Part shown: piece after piece, positions 8,418 through 18,727 of the stretch
Numbering within the stretch: position 1 is the stretch's first letter
Layout: every line of letters starts with the position of its first letter
Assembly (NCBI RefSeq): GCF_009669325.1
Contig: NZ_SZWE01000001.1
Span: 2,113,501 to 2,177,500, forward strand
DNA length: 64,000 bases
Direction: 5' to 3'
DNA from: Roseovarius bejariae
GTDB lineage: Bacteria > Pseudomonadota > Alphaproteobacteria > Rhodobacterales > Rhodobacteraceae
Translations under genes and position numbers: made by a program
Notes under the pieces: model-generated
Databases searched by the model: none
Told to the model about the DNA's origin: nothing
What the model saw: the letters and a program-made list of their open reading frames with translations, nothing else

Positions 8418-9671
8418 TCAAAGCCCTGTCCGATGTGCGCGCGCCGTAAAGAAGATACCCGAGGGACTCTCGGCCTCGATCTCGCGCAGCTTTTCGAAGG
8501 TTTGCGTGTCATAGACCATGACCTTCCCGGCATCGCGCACCGAAAGCCAGACCTCGTGACCACGCGGCGTGAACTCCATATGCAGCACACCGGGGCCGGG
8601 GCTGAACTGATGGATCACCTGCTTGGTGACGCTGTCGATCACCTGGATGGTGTCGTTGCGCGGGTGGGCGAAATTCACCCAGACATGCCGCCCGTCCGGC
8701 CGGGCCATTGCAAAAACCGGCTGCCCGTAAGTCGCGGTGCGTCCCGTCTCTTTCAGGCTGCGTGCATCAACCCACAGAACCTCGTGCTGGCCCATGGCCG
8801 GCAAAACGAAATCCTGCCCGGCCAGCGCCCAGCCCTCCAGATGCGGCATCTTGTAAACCGGCAATCCCTCGCGCCCCTCGGCGTATCCGGGAAGGATCTG
8901 TCGCGGCGCGGGGCTGTCCTGCCAAAGGTCCAGCGCCGTCAGGTGGTCCTCGCCGAACAGCCCCGCGATATAGGTCCGCCCGTCGCCGGTGACCAGCGCG
9001 TCATAGGGATTGCTTCCGATGCCTTCGATGCGGGTAACCTCCGCCTCCCCGCCCGACATGTCCGCAATCCATGTCTCGCCCTTGTCCCATAGCGAAAAGA
9101 CAAACCGCGTGCCCGGCACGTCGACAAGGCCGATGGTCTTGCCGCCGGAAGGAATGTCGGCCACCATCTCAAGTGTCTCACTGTCGAAAATACGCACACC
9201 GCCCGGTTCGTAATTCGATACGGCAACGTATTCTCCGTCATCCGAAATCGCCCCGCCAATCGAATTGCCCGCCTGCATGACGCGCCCGACAATGGATTGC
9301 GCAATGATATCGACCTTGGTCAGCCCACCATCGCGGCCAAAAACATAGGCAAAGCGTTCGTCCGGCGAATAGACCAGCGAGGCGTGCGACAGATCACCCA
9401 GCCCCTCGATCCGCCCGATCCGCGCCCTGTCGGATTGATCCACCACCAAAAGCGATCCACTGGCGCGTTCCACCACAAGCCCCAGATCGCCAGTCGCCTG
9501 GGCATGGGCAAACGGCGCAGCCAAGGCAAACAAGGCCATCACAGCCAGGACGACCGCCTGCCGCAGGCCGATGGTTTTTTCTTGGCAAAAATACCCCGGG
9601 GGAGGCGTTGGAAATCCCCGATTTTCAACGTCGGGGGCAGCGCCCCCAAACAGGCGGAGCGTCAGGGTCAT
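8418..9671 (-). CDS. nirF: NirF, periplasmic d1-type beta-propeller protein
   Basis: 417 residues with no CxxCH, distinguishing it from NirN and NirS; the propeller blades carry YSPDERFAYVFGRDGG, AISDDGEYVAVSNYEPGG and HMEFTPRGHEVWLSV. NirF binds a late haem d1 precursor and is needed for d1 formation. The ATG overlaps the nirC stop (ATGA). The N-terminus is odd: about 35 residues precede the hydrophobic export segment (AVVLAVMALFALAAPFAHA, ending near residue 57), and this extension is encoded by what looks like an intergenic repeat (9574-9652). An alternative start inside the hydrophobic segment would leave almost no signal peptide, so the long form may really be made. Confidence 0.88.
   Translation of the reverse strand: MTLTLRLFGGAAPDVENRGFPTPPPGYFCQEKTIGLRQAVVLAVMALFALAAPFAHAQATGDLGLVVERASGSLLVVDQSDRARIGRIEGLGDLSHASLVYSPDERFAYVFGRDGGLTKVDIIAQSIVGRVMQAGNSIGGAISDDGEYVAVSNYEPGGVRIFDSETLEMVADIPSGGKTIGLVDVPGTRFVFSLWDKGETWIADMSGGEAEVTRIEGIGSNPYDALVTGDGRTYIAGLFGEDHLTALDLWQDSPAPRQILPGYAEGREGLPVYKMPHLEGWALAGQDFVLPAMGQHEVLWVDARSLKETGRTATYGQPVFAMARPDGRHVWVNFAHPRNDTIQVIDSVTKQVIHQFSPGPGVLHMEFTPRGHEVWLSVRDAGKVMVYDTQTFEKLREIEAESPSGIFFTARAHRTGL
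9574..9652. repeat. Candidate dispersed intergenic element inside the 5' end of nirF
   Basis: The segment runs from a T-rich stretch (TTTTTTCTTGGCAAAAATA) through CCCCGGGGGAGG to GGGGGCAGCGCCCCC, which is a GC palindrome. T-rich plus GGAGG plus GGGGGC-GCCCCC segments of this kind recur between genes in many Roseobacter-group genomes; that statement is from general knowledge and only one copy is in this window. Here it falls within the nirF frame between the nirC overlap and the signal peptide. Confidence 0.45.
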
Positions 9672-9970
9672 GGCGTGTCTCCATTCAGAAGATAGTCAGC
9701 GATCCAACCCGCCTCGGCCTCGCTCAAAAGCGGGCGCCAGGGCGGCATCGGGGTGCCGGGGATGCCGTCGAGGATGACGGTTTCCAGAACCTCGGGCGTG
9801 TAATGCGACAGGGCCCCGGGGCGGATATCCGGCCCCAGGCCCCCCTTCAGGGTCAGGCCGTGGCACGATCCGCAATCTTGGCGCACCAGACGCTCAAGGG
9901 CCCGTGCGTCAGGCTCTTGCGCCAATACTGGCAGGGCGATCAGCGCCAGTATGAGGGCCAGCCTATTCAC
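9668..9970 (-). CDS. nirC: NirC, small periplasmic cytochrome c55x
   Basis: 100 residues: short signal peptide (RLALILALIALPVLA), one haem site CGSCH at residues 33-37, and a GTPMPPW segment near residue 73 providing the methionine ligand, followed by a WIADYLLNG helix. NirC is an electron donor to NirS and is also proposed to work in haem d1 maturation. Its start overlaps the end of nirE by 8 bases and its stop overlaps the nirF ATG. Length and motif order fit the NirC family. Confidence 0.92.
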   Translation of the reverse strand: MNRLALILALIALPVLAQEPDARALERLVRQDCGSCHGLTLKGGLGPDIRPGALSHYTPEVLETVILDGIPGTPMPPWRPLLSEAEAGWIADYLLNGDTP

Positions 9971-10748
9971 CGGCCATCACCGCAGCCTCGGCGGCAGGGG
10001 CCACCTCGGGCAGGGGGTGGTCACGGTAAAGCGACACCACGTGCCCGATGACGAACAGAACCGGCGCGCGCATCGGGGCCTCGGCAAGGTCCAGCCCGAT
10101 ACGGTCCAGCCGCGACACAAGCCGCGCCTCGCGCGGGGTGGTGGCATTCGATATCGCCAGAACCGGCAAGGTGCCGGGCAGGCCCTCGCCCATCAGGCGC
10201 AGGGCGATCTCGGCGATATTGGCCGCGCCCATGTAAACGACCAGAGTCGTGTCTTCACTGGCAAGGCTTTTCCAATCCAGATCCAGCCGCGCGTCCTTGG
10301 CCCGGTGCCCGGTGACATAGCGTACCCCGGTGGCCAGCCCGCGATGCGTCAGCGGCACGCCGGTCCAGGCGGCCATGCCCTGCGCGGCGGTGATCCCCGG
10401 CGCGTATTCCACGTCAATGCCGCGGGCCATCAGATAGGCCGCCTCTTCCGACCCGCGCCCGAAGATCAGCGGATCGCCCCCTTTCAGGCGCGCAACGGTC
10501 AGGCCGCTTTCGGCCAGTTCGGCCAGTATTTCGTTGATCCGTTCCTGTGGAACGGTATGACATTTCGGGGCCTTGCCCACCGGCACCATCTGCGCGGCCG
10601 CCGGGGCAAGGTCAAGAATTTCGGAGGAAACCAGGCGGTCGTAAACCACCGCGTCGGCCTCTTTCAGCATCTTTACCGCGCGCAGCGTCATCAGATCGAC
10701 AGCACCGGGTCCGGCCCCGATCAGAAATACTTTGCCTGTCCCTGTCAT
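9963..10748 (-). CDS. nirE: NirE, uroporphyrinogen-III C-methyltransferase
   Basis: 261 residues from the ATG at 10748, chosen because AAGAGGAG lies about 9 bases upstream. SUMT hallmarks are present: VFLIGAGPGAVDLMTLRA at the N-terminus, VVYDRLVS, VARLKGGDPLIFGRGSEEA near residue 90, the APGITAAQG loop and TLVVYMG near residue 160. The enzyme methylates uroporphyrinogen III twice with SAM to give precorrin-2, the entry step to sirohaem and haem d1. Position directly after nirS marks it as the nir-specific copy rather than a cobalamin or sulfite reductase one. Confidence 0.94.
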   Translation of the reverse strand: MTGTGKVFLIGAGPGAVDLMTLRAVKMLKEADAVVYDRLVSSEILDLAPAAAQMVPVGKAPKCHTVPQERINEILAELAESGLTVARLKGGDPLIFGRGSEEAAYLMARGIDVEYAPGITAAQGMAAWTGVPLTHRGLATGVRYVTGHRAKDARLDLDWKSLASEDTTLVVYMGAANIAEIALRLMGEGLPGTLPVLAISNATTPREARLVSRLDRIGLDLAEAPMRAPVLFVIGHVVSLYRDHPLPEVAPAAEAAVMAGE

Positions 10749-10796
10749 GTCGCTGGCTCCTCTTGCGCGGGCTTGCATGAATAATCGGTTGGGGGT

Positions 10797-10821
10797 GCCG
10801 GGGGCCGTGATGGCCCCCGGC
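10797..10821 (-). terminator. Strong stem-loop between nirS and nirE
   Basis: A perfect 10-bp stem GCCGGGGGCC / GGCCCCCGGC with a 5-base loop lies 9 bases after the nirS stop. There is no T-run on the minus strand, so it is more likely a partial terminator or 3'-end stabiliser that raises nirS mRNA over the downstream biosynthesis genes. Confidence 0.55.
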
Positions 10822-10830
10822 AGGCGCGCG

Positions 10831-12681
<1,851 letters not shown>

Positions 12682-12699
12682 TCAGTGGAATGTCGCGCC

Positions 12700-14769
12700 A
12701 TGACCCGGATCGTCGCGTTCCTTTGCCTCATCGTGGCGCTGCTCGCGCCCGCCTCGCCATGGCCCGCCCATGCGGCGGGCGGCGGCGGGGGCGTGGTGCG
12801 CCCGGGGTCCGAGCGGGCGGTGCAACCGGCCACGCCGGACCGTGCCCTTGCGCAGGCCATGTTCGGTCTCGCCGCGCGCCCGGCACTCACGCGGTCGGAC
12901 GATCAGGTTCCGGGTTGGGCGGTCACAGGGCGCGACGGCCCCGTGGGCTACATCGCCTCGACATGGGAAATCGCGCGGTCGGTGGGCTATTCGGGCCGCC
13001 CGCTCGATGTGCTGGTCGCGGTCGATCTGGAGGGCCGAATCGCCGACGCCCGCCTGATGCGCCATTCCGAACCGATCCTGACACTCGGCCTGTCTGACGA
13101 AGACATCTCGCGCTTCGTCGGCGGTTTCGCCGGAACCGACCTGACCGCGCAGGAAGGCGCCGGGGCCGGGCCGGACATGCCCGATGTCATCTCTCGCGCG
13201 ACGGTATCCACCGGCGTCATCCGCGATTCGATCCTGCGCACCGCCCGCACCCTGGCCATCGCGCGCGGCCTGCTGCCCGGCGGCGGGATCGACCGGGTCA
13301 AATATACGTCGCGCTCGTGGGATGACCTGATCGCCGAAGGCGCCATCGCCCGCCTGACCGTCACCCTCGACGAGGCGCGCGCGCAGTTGCGCGGCGCCAA
13401 GGTCCCCGTGCCCGAGGGCGACGCCCCCTTTATCGATCTTTACGCCGCGCTGGCCGACCCGCCGACCATCGGGCGCAACATCCTCGGGCAGCAGCAATAC
13501 ACCCGTGCCGTGGGCGCCCTCGCCCCCGGTGAAACGGTCCTCTTCGTCGCCTCGCGCGGGGTCCATTCGCACCGCGGTTTCGAATGGCGCAGCACTGGCG
13601 TCTTCGACCGGCTGACCGTGGTCCAGAACGGCACCCGCATCGCCCTGACCGACCCCGGCTATACCCGGATCGACGGGCTGGCCGCCCCTGACGCCCCCGA
13701 CGTCAAGGAACGCAGCCTCTTTGCCCTGCCGGGCGAGGGTTTCGATCCGACCCGGCCCTTCACCCTCGAACTCACCGCCGCGCGTCCCGCGCAGGCCGGC
13801 GGCGAGGTCCGCTTTACCTCCGACCTGCCCTACCAACTGCCCAGCACCTACATCACCGAGCCACCGGCGGGGCCCGCCCCCCTGTGGCAGGCGCAATGGC
13901 AGGACAAACGCCTTCAGGTGGTCTCGGTCGCCGCCATGATGATCGCGCTGACCCTGATCCTGCTGTTCCAGGAATCGCTGGTCCGCCGCCCGCGCCTCTG
14001 GCTGCGCCTTCGGCTGGGCTTCCTGTCGCTCACGCTGGTCTGGCTGGGCTGGGGGCTCAATGGCCAGCTTTCCGTCGTACAGGTGGTGGCCTTCGCACAA
14101 TCGCTGCTGTCGGGATTCCGCTGGGAAACCTTCCTGATCGAGCCGGTGATCTTCACCCTTTGGGCCGGGGTGGCCCTTGGCATCCTGTTTTGGGGGCGGG
14201 GGGTGTTCTGTGGCTGGCTATGCCCCTTCGGGGCCCTGCAGGAACTGATGAACACCGCCGCCCGCCGCCTCGGCATCCCGCAAATCGCCGTGCCCCACGC
14301 CCTTCATGAACGGCTCTGGATCATCAAGTACACGCTCTTCGTGGCGATCCTCGCGCTGTCCTTCTACTCGATGACCTACGCCTTGATTCTGGCCGAGGCC
14401 GAACCCTTCAAAACCGCCATTTCCATGCGAATGCTGCGCGCATGGCCCTTTGTTGCCTTTGTGCTCGTCCTGCTGGCGGCGGGGCTGTTCATCGAACGGT
14501 TCTACTGCCGCTACCTTTGCCCGCTCGGGGCGGGCCTTGCCATCCCCGCCAAGCTCAAGGTGTTCGACTGGTTGCATCGCCGCCCGCAATGCGGGCGCGA
14601 ATGCCGGTTGTGTGAAACCAAGTGCACCGTCGGGGCGATTGACCCGATCGGGCGTATCAACCCCAACGAATGCGTACTTTGCCTGCGCTGCCAAGTGGTG
14701 ATGAACGATGACCAAACCTGCCCTGTCCTCAGGCGCCGCGCGCGCAAATCCGCCCCTGCCGGAGACTGA
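12700..14769 (+). CDS. nirI: NirI, NosR-like membrane flavo-iron-sulfur protein
   Basis: 689 residues. A signal peptide is followed by a periplasmic FMN-binding domain (SRATVST at 165-171, where Thr168 is the expected FMN-linked residue), a second periplasmic region to about 400, five to six membrane helices with two CxxxCP-type motifs (FCGWLCPFGALQE and YCRYLCPLGAGLA), and a C-terminal cytoplasmic Fe-S segment with two cysteine clusters (CGRECRLCETKC and CVLCLRCQVV). NirI is the nitrite-reductase counterpart of NosR; in Paracoccus it is needed for nirS expression. It is divergent from nirS behind the shared Dnr box and its stop abuts the nnrS ribosome-binding site. Confidence 0.92.
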   Translation: MTRIVAFLCLIVALLAPASPWPAHAAGGGGGVVRPGSERAVQPATPDRALAQAMFGLAARPALTRSDDQVPGWAVTGRDGPVGYIASTWEIARSVGYSGRPLDVLVAVDLEGRIADARLMRHSEPILTLGLSDEDISRFVGGFAGTDLTAQEGAGAGPDMPDVISRATVSTGVIRDSILRTARTLAIARGLLPGGGIDRVKYTSRSWDDLIAEGAIARLTVTLDEARAQLRGAKVPVPEGDAPFIDLYAALADPPTIGRNILGQQQYTRAVGALAPGETVLFVASRGVHSHRGFEWRSTGVFDRLTVVQNGTRIALTDPGYTRIDGLAAPDAPDVKERSLFALPGEGFDPTRPFTLELTAARPAQAGGEVRFTSDLPYQLPSTYITEPPAGPAPLWQAQWQDKRLQVVSVAAMMIALTLILLFQESLVRRPRLWLRLRLGFLSLTLVWLGWGLNGQLSVVQVVAFAQSLLSGFRWETFLIEPVIFTLWAGVALGILFWGRGVFCGWLCPFGALQELMNTAARRLGIPQIAVPHALHERLWIIKYTLFVAILALSFYSMTYALILAEAEPFKTAISMRMLRAWPFVAFVLVLLAAGLFIERFYCRYLCPLGAGLAIPAKLKVFDWLHRRPQCGRECRLCETKCTVGAIDPIGRINPNECVLCLRCQVVMNDDQTCPVLRRRARKSAPAGD

Positions 14770-14773
14770 CCCG

Positions 14774-15973
14774 ATGACCCAAACCCTGAAACGCCTGTTC
14801 GGAGAACCCTACCGCGTGTTCTTCATGGCCGCCGGTCTTTATGCCGTGTTCGCCCTGCTGGTCTGGGAAATCTGGCTTGGCGTCCATACGGCGGGCGGGA
14901 TGGTCAACGACATGCCCTTCGCCGCCGCGCCGCACCTGTGGCACGCGCACGAGATGATCTTTGGCTATGCCAGTGCGGCCCTCGGCGGGTTCTTCCTGAC
15001 CGCGGTGCCCAATTGGACAGGCGCGCGGGCAGCGGCACAGGTTTTCGTGACCGTCACCGCCCTGATCTGGCTGGCCGGGCGGCTTGCCATCTGGTACTCC
15101 GGCGCGCTGCCCCCCGTGGCGGTCGCAGTGGTCGATCTGGCCTTCCTGCCGCTTCTGGGCGTCAAGATCGCGCTCATGCTGATCAAGCGCCCCAAGCCGC
15201 AGAACGTGGCCTTTCTGGCGGTTCTCGCACTGGTCTGGTCGGGGAACCTTCTGGTGCACCTCGAATGGCTCGGCCTGACACAGGACACGCTTTATACCGG
15301 GCTGCGCACGGGCCTTTTCGCGCTCTGCCTGATGATCGCGGTGCTGGGCGGGCGGGTGACCCCCGCCTTCACCCGCAACGCGATGAAACGCACGGGCGTG
15401 CCGGAAGACAACCTGCCGCAAAGCTTTAAACCGCTCGATGTGACGGCCATCGTGATGATCGCGCTGGCCACGCTCTCCCTGCTTGTCATGGCCCCCGAGA
15501 AGATAACCGGCGCGCTGACCCTGATCGGCGGCGTGGCGCAGATCGCGCGCATCCGGTTCTGGGGCGTGCTCTGGACATTGGGCCAACCGATCCTCTGGGC
15601 GCTGCACCTTGGCATGGCGATGCTGGGCGCGGGGATGATCCTCTGGGGCGCCAGCGCCTTCGGTTGGGGCAGCGAGGTTGCCGCGCTGCACGTTCTGGGG
15701 ATCGGCGCCGTCGGCGGAATGACCCTCGCCGTGATGAGTCGCGCCGTACTCGGCCACTCGGGCCGCGCGTTGGTCGCGCCCGGGCCGGTTGCTTTGGCCT
15801 ATGGGTTCATCGCGCTTGCGGCGGTGCTGCGCTGGCTCGCCTCCAGCCTGTCGGGAGACCTTTATTTCCCCATGATGCTGGTCACCGGTGCGTTGTGGAT
15901 TTTCGCCTTCACCCTTTACCTCGCCGCGCTCTGGCCGGCCTTCGTCGGGCCGCGCAAGGCAGGGGAGGCATGA
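14774..15973 (+). CDS. nnrS: NnrS family haem-copper membrane protein
   Basis: 399 residues from the ATG at 14774; GGAGA overlaps the nirI stop. About 12 membrane helices are visible along the whole length, with family motifs FFMAAGLYAVFALLVWEIW at the start, LWHAHEMIFGYASAALGGFFLTAVPNW near residue 55, and GRVTPAFTRNAM near residue 190. NnrS proteins bind haem and copper; they are controlled by NO-responsive regulators and ease NO stress, but the reaction is not settled. It lies between nirI and norC and is probably co-transcribed with nirI. Confidence 0.92.
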   Translation: MTQTLKRLFGEPYRVFFMAAGLYAVFALLVWEIWLGVHTAGGMVNDMPFAAAPHLWHAHEMIFGYASAALGGFFLTAVPNWTGARAAAQVFVTVTALIWLAGRLAIWYSGALPPVAVAVVDLAFLPLLGVKIALMLIKRPKPQNVAFLAVLALVWSGNLLVHLEWLGLTQDTLYTGLRTGLFALCLMIAVLGGRVTPAFTRNAMKRTGVPEDNLPQSFKPLDVTAIVMIALATLSLLVMAPEKITGALTLIGGVAQIARIRFWGVLWTLGQPILWALHLGMAMLGAGMILWGASAFGWGSEVAALHVLGIGAVGGMTLAVMSRAVLGHSGRALVAPGPVALAYGFIALAAVLRWLASSLSGDLYFPMMLVTGALWIFAFTLYLAALWPAFVGPRKAGEA

Positions 15974-15996
15974 AAATGAACCGGCGCGACGGGCCG

Positions 15997-16010
15997 TTGA
16001 CTTTGGTCAA
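15997..16010. promoter_or_regulatory. Dnr/NNR operator before norC
   Basis: TTGACTTTGGTCAA is a perfect TTGAC-N4-GTCAA palindrome ending 63 bp before the norC ATG, the same spacing as at nirS, so the norCBQDEF operon has its own NO-responsive promoter. Confidence 0.85.
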
Positions 16011-16073
16011 GGATGCGCCCCGGCCCGCGCCCCAAACATGCCCCATCGGACATAACGCGCGAAGGAGATCATC

Positions 16074-16526
16074 ATGCGCGAAGTAATGACCAAGAGCATG
16101 GCCCGCAATATCTTCTACGGCGGCTCCCTGTTCTTCATCATCATCTTCCTTGGACTGTCGGTGCATTCGCATCGCTATATCGTGACAACCTCGACCGATG
16201 CCGAAGGGCTGACCGAAAGCGTCGCACTGGGCAAGAAGGTCTGGGAAGACAAAACCTGCATCAACTGCCACTCGATCATGGGTGAGGGGGCGTATTTCGC
16301 GCCCGAACTGGCCAATGTCATGACCCGTTGGGGGGCCACGGATGACCCCGAGGCCGCCTACGAGATGCTCGACGGCTGGATGAAATCCCAACCCAGCGGC
16401 ATCGAGGGGCGTCGCCAGATGCCCAACTTCGACCTGTCCGAGGAAGAGACGCGCGCGCTCGCCGACTTCCTGCTGTGGGTCGATGCCATCGACGCTCAGG
16501 ACTGGCCGCCGAACGACGCGGGCTGA
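16074..16526 (+). CDS. norC: NorC, cytochrome c subunit of nitric oxide reductase
   Basis: 150 residues. One N-terminal membrane anchor (IFYGGSLFFIIIFLGLSV, about 13-30) precedes a periplasmic class I cytochrome c domain with CINCH at residues 62-66 and a QMPNF methionine-ligand segment near residue 114. NorC takes electrons from soluble cytochromes and passes them to NorB. AAGGAG precedes the ATG, and norB follows after 15 bases, the usual norCB pair. Confidence 0.96.
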   Translation: MREVMTKSMARNIFYGGSLFFIIIFLGLSVHSHRYIVTTSTDAEGLTESVALGKKVWEDKTCINCHSIMGEGAYFAPELANVMTRWGATDDPEAAYEMLDGWMKSQPSGIEGRRQMPNFDLSEEETRALADFLLWVDAIDAQDWPPNDAG

Positions 16527-16541
16527 GAAAGGACCGGACCA

Positions 16542-17906
16542 ATGAAATACCAATCACAAAAAATCGCGCTGGCCTACTTCGGTGTCGCGTTGGCGCTCTT
16601 CGCCATCCAGATCATCGGCGGGCTTCTGGTGGGCTGGGTCTATGTCAGCCCCAACTTCCTGTCCGAGCTGGTGCCCTTCAGCACGCTTCGGATGCTGCAT
16701 ACCAACTCGTTGATCGTCTGGCTTCTGCTGGGCTTCTTCGGCGCGGCCTATTTCCTGATCCCCGAAGAGGCCGAGCGCGAGATTCACTCGCCGAAACTGG
16801 CCTATATCCAGCTTGGCATTCTGGTGCTGGGGACGCTGGGCGTGGTCGTGACCTACCTCTTCAACCTGTTCGAAGGTCACTGGCTTCTGGGCAAGGAAGG
16901 GCGCGAGTTCATCGAACAACCCGTCTGGGTGAAAATCGGCATCGTCGTGGCGGCGCTGATCTTCCTCTTCAATGTCACCATGACGGTGTTGAAGGGCCGG
17001 AAAACCGCGATCTCCAACATCCTGATCCTCGGGCTGTGGGGGCTGGCGCTGTTGTTCCTCTTTGCCTTCTACAACCCCGAAAACCTTGCCGTGGACAAAC
17101 AGTACTGGTGGTACATCGTGCACCTCTGGGTGGAAGGCGTGTGGGAGCTCATCATGGCCTCGATCCTCGCCTACCTGATGCTCAAACTGACGGGCGTTGA
17201 CCGCGAGGTGGTGGAAAAATGGCTTTACGTCATCGTCGCCGCCGCGCTGTTCTCGGGCATCCTTGGCACCGGGCACCACTACTACTGGATCGGCACGCCG
17301 GGGTATTGGCAGTGGATCGGCTCGATCTTCTCTTCGCTCGAAGTGATCCCCTTCTTCGCGATGATGGCCTTTGCCTTCGTCATGGTCTGGAAGGGCCGCC
17401 GTGACCACCCCAACAAGGCCGCGCTCCTGTGGTCGCTGGGCTGTGCCACGCTGGCCTTCTTCGGGGCCGGCGTCTGGGGCTTCCTGCACACCCTGCACGG
17501 GGTCAACTACTACACCCACGGCACACAGATCACCGCCGCCCACGGGCACCTTGCCTTCTACGGCGCCTATGTCTGCCTGAACATCGCGATCTTCACCTAC
17601 GCGCTGCCCATCCTGCGCAACCGCGATCCCTATAACCAAGTGCTGAACATGGCCGCGTTCTGGCTGATGTCGGGCGGGATGGTCTTCATGACCTTCACCC
17701 TGACCTTCGCCGGCACGATCCAGACCCACCTGCAACGGGTCATGGGAGAGTATTACATGAACGTGCAGGATCAGCTGTCGCTGTTCTACTGGATGCGCTT
17801 CGGTTCGGGCGTGGTGGTCTTCATCGGGGTTCTCCTGCTGATCTACTCGCTGGCGATGCCCCGCAAGGAAATCATCACCACCGACGCCTCGGTCGCTGCG
17901 GAGTGA
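16542..17906 (+). CDS. norB: NorB, catalytic subunit of nitric oxide reductase
   Basis: 454 residues and 12 membrane helices of the haem-copper oxidase superfamily. Metal-binding histidines are seen in LRMLHTNSL (low-spin haem), WWYIVHLWVEGVWE and GTGHHYYWIG (FeB and catalytic ligands, with the NorB-specific glutamate), and in the HGHLAFYGAY helix. There is no N-terminal quinol-oxidising extension, so this is cNor, fed by NorC. It reduces two NO to N2O at a haem b3/non-haem iron site in the cytoplasmic membrane. Its stop overlaps the following norQ leader. Confidence 0.97.
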   Translation: MKYQSQKIALAYFGVALALFAIQIIGGLLVGWVYVSPNFLSELVPFSTLRMLHTNSLIVWLLLGFFGAAYFLIPEEAEREIHSPKLAYIQLGILVLGTLGVVVTYLFNLFEGHWLLGKEGREFIEQPVWVKIGIVVAALIFLFNVTMTVLKGRKTAISNILILGLWGLALLFLFAFYNPENLAVDKQYWWYIVHLWVEGVWELIMASILAYLMLKLTGVDREVVEKWLYVIVAAALFSGILGTGHHYYWIGTPGYWQWIGSIFSSLEVIPFFAMMAFAFVMVWKGRRDHPNKAALLWSLGCATLAFFGAGVWGFLHTLHGVNYYTHGTQITAAHGHLAFYGAYVCLNIAIFTYALPILRNRDPYNQVLNMAAFWLMSGGMVFMTFTLTFAGTIQTHLQRVMGEYYMNVQDQLSLFYWMRFGSGVVVFIGVLLLIYSLAMPRKEIITTDASVAAE

Positions 17907-17911
17907 ACCCC

Positions 17912-18724
17912 ATGGACGGACATATCGACCTCCAACAGAAGGGGGCGGCAGACGCCCCCTTCTACCTCGCCCAGGGCGACGAATGCGCGCTCTTCGAGGC
18001 GGCAAGCGAAAACAACCTGCCGGTCCTGCTCAAGGGGCCGACGGGCTGCGGCAAGACCCGCTTCGTGGCCCACATGGCCGCGCAACTGGGCCGCCCGCTC
18101 TATACCGTGGCCTGCCACGATGACCTCTCGGCGGCCGACCTGATCGGGCGCTACCTGCTCAAGGGCGGCGAAACCGTCTGGGTCGATGGCCCCCTGACCC
18201 GCGCCGTGCGCGAGGGCGCGATTTGCTACCTCGACGAGGTGGTCGAGGCGCGCAAGGATGTCACCGTCGTTCTGCACCCGCTGACCGACGATCGGCGCAT
18301 CCTGCCCATCGACCGCACCGGCGAGGAAATCGAAGCCGCCCCCGGCTTCATGCTGGTGGCCTCCTACAACCCCGGCTACCAGAACATCCTCAAAACCCTC
18401 AAACCCTCCACCCGGCAGCGTTTCGTCGCGATGGAGTTCGACTTCCCCGCCCCCGATCTGGAAACCCGGATCGTCGCGCAGGAAAGTGGCCTGCCGTCTG
18501 ACCGCGTGGCGCCGTTGGTGCGCCTTGCAGGCAAGCTGCGCGCACTCAAGGGGCAGGACCTCGAAGAGGGTGTCTCGACCCGCCTTGTCATCTATGCGGC
18601 CACCCTGATCGCCCGCGGCATGTCCGTGGATCGCGCGATCGAGGCGGCGATGATCGAACCGCTGACCGATGACGAGGATACCAAACGCGGGCTCCTAGAT
18701 CTTGTGACGGCCATCTTCGGGTGA
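17912..18724 (+). CDS. norQ: NorQ, MoxR-type AAA+ ATPase for NO reductase activation
   Basis: 270 residues from the ATG at 17912, preferred over the overlapping GTG at 17903 because GGAG lies nine bases before it. Walker A is GPTGCGKT (42-49), Walker B is ICYLDEVVEA, and SYNPGYQNILKTLKPSTRQRF is the sensor/arginine-finger region of the NorQ/CbbQ subgroup. With NorD it forms a chaperone thought to insert the non-haem iron into NorB. It lies in the standard norCBQD order. Confidence 0.95.
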   Translation: MDGHIDLQQKGAADAPFYLAQGDECALFEAASENNLPVLLKGPTGCGKTRFVAHMAAQLGRPLYTVACHDDLSAADLIGRYLLKGGETVWVDGPLTRAVREGAICYLDEVVEARKDVTVVLHPLTDDRRILPIDRTGEEIEAAPGFMLVASYNPGYQNILKTLKPSTRQRFVAMEFDFPAPDLETRIVAQESGLPSDRVAPLVRLAGKLRALKGQDLEEGVSTRLVIYAATLIARGMSVDRAIEAAMIEPLTDDEDTKRGLLDLVTAIFG

Positions 18725-18727
18725 GGT

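Noticed and set aside
12682..14100. A 472-residue minus-strand reading frame opposite nirI
   Set aside because: No start site or family features; explained by codon bias of nirI on the other strand.
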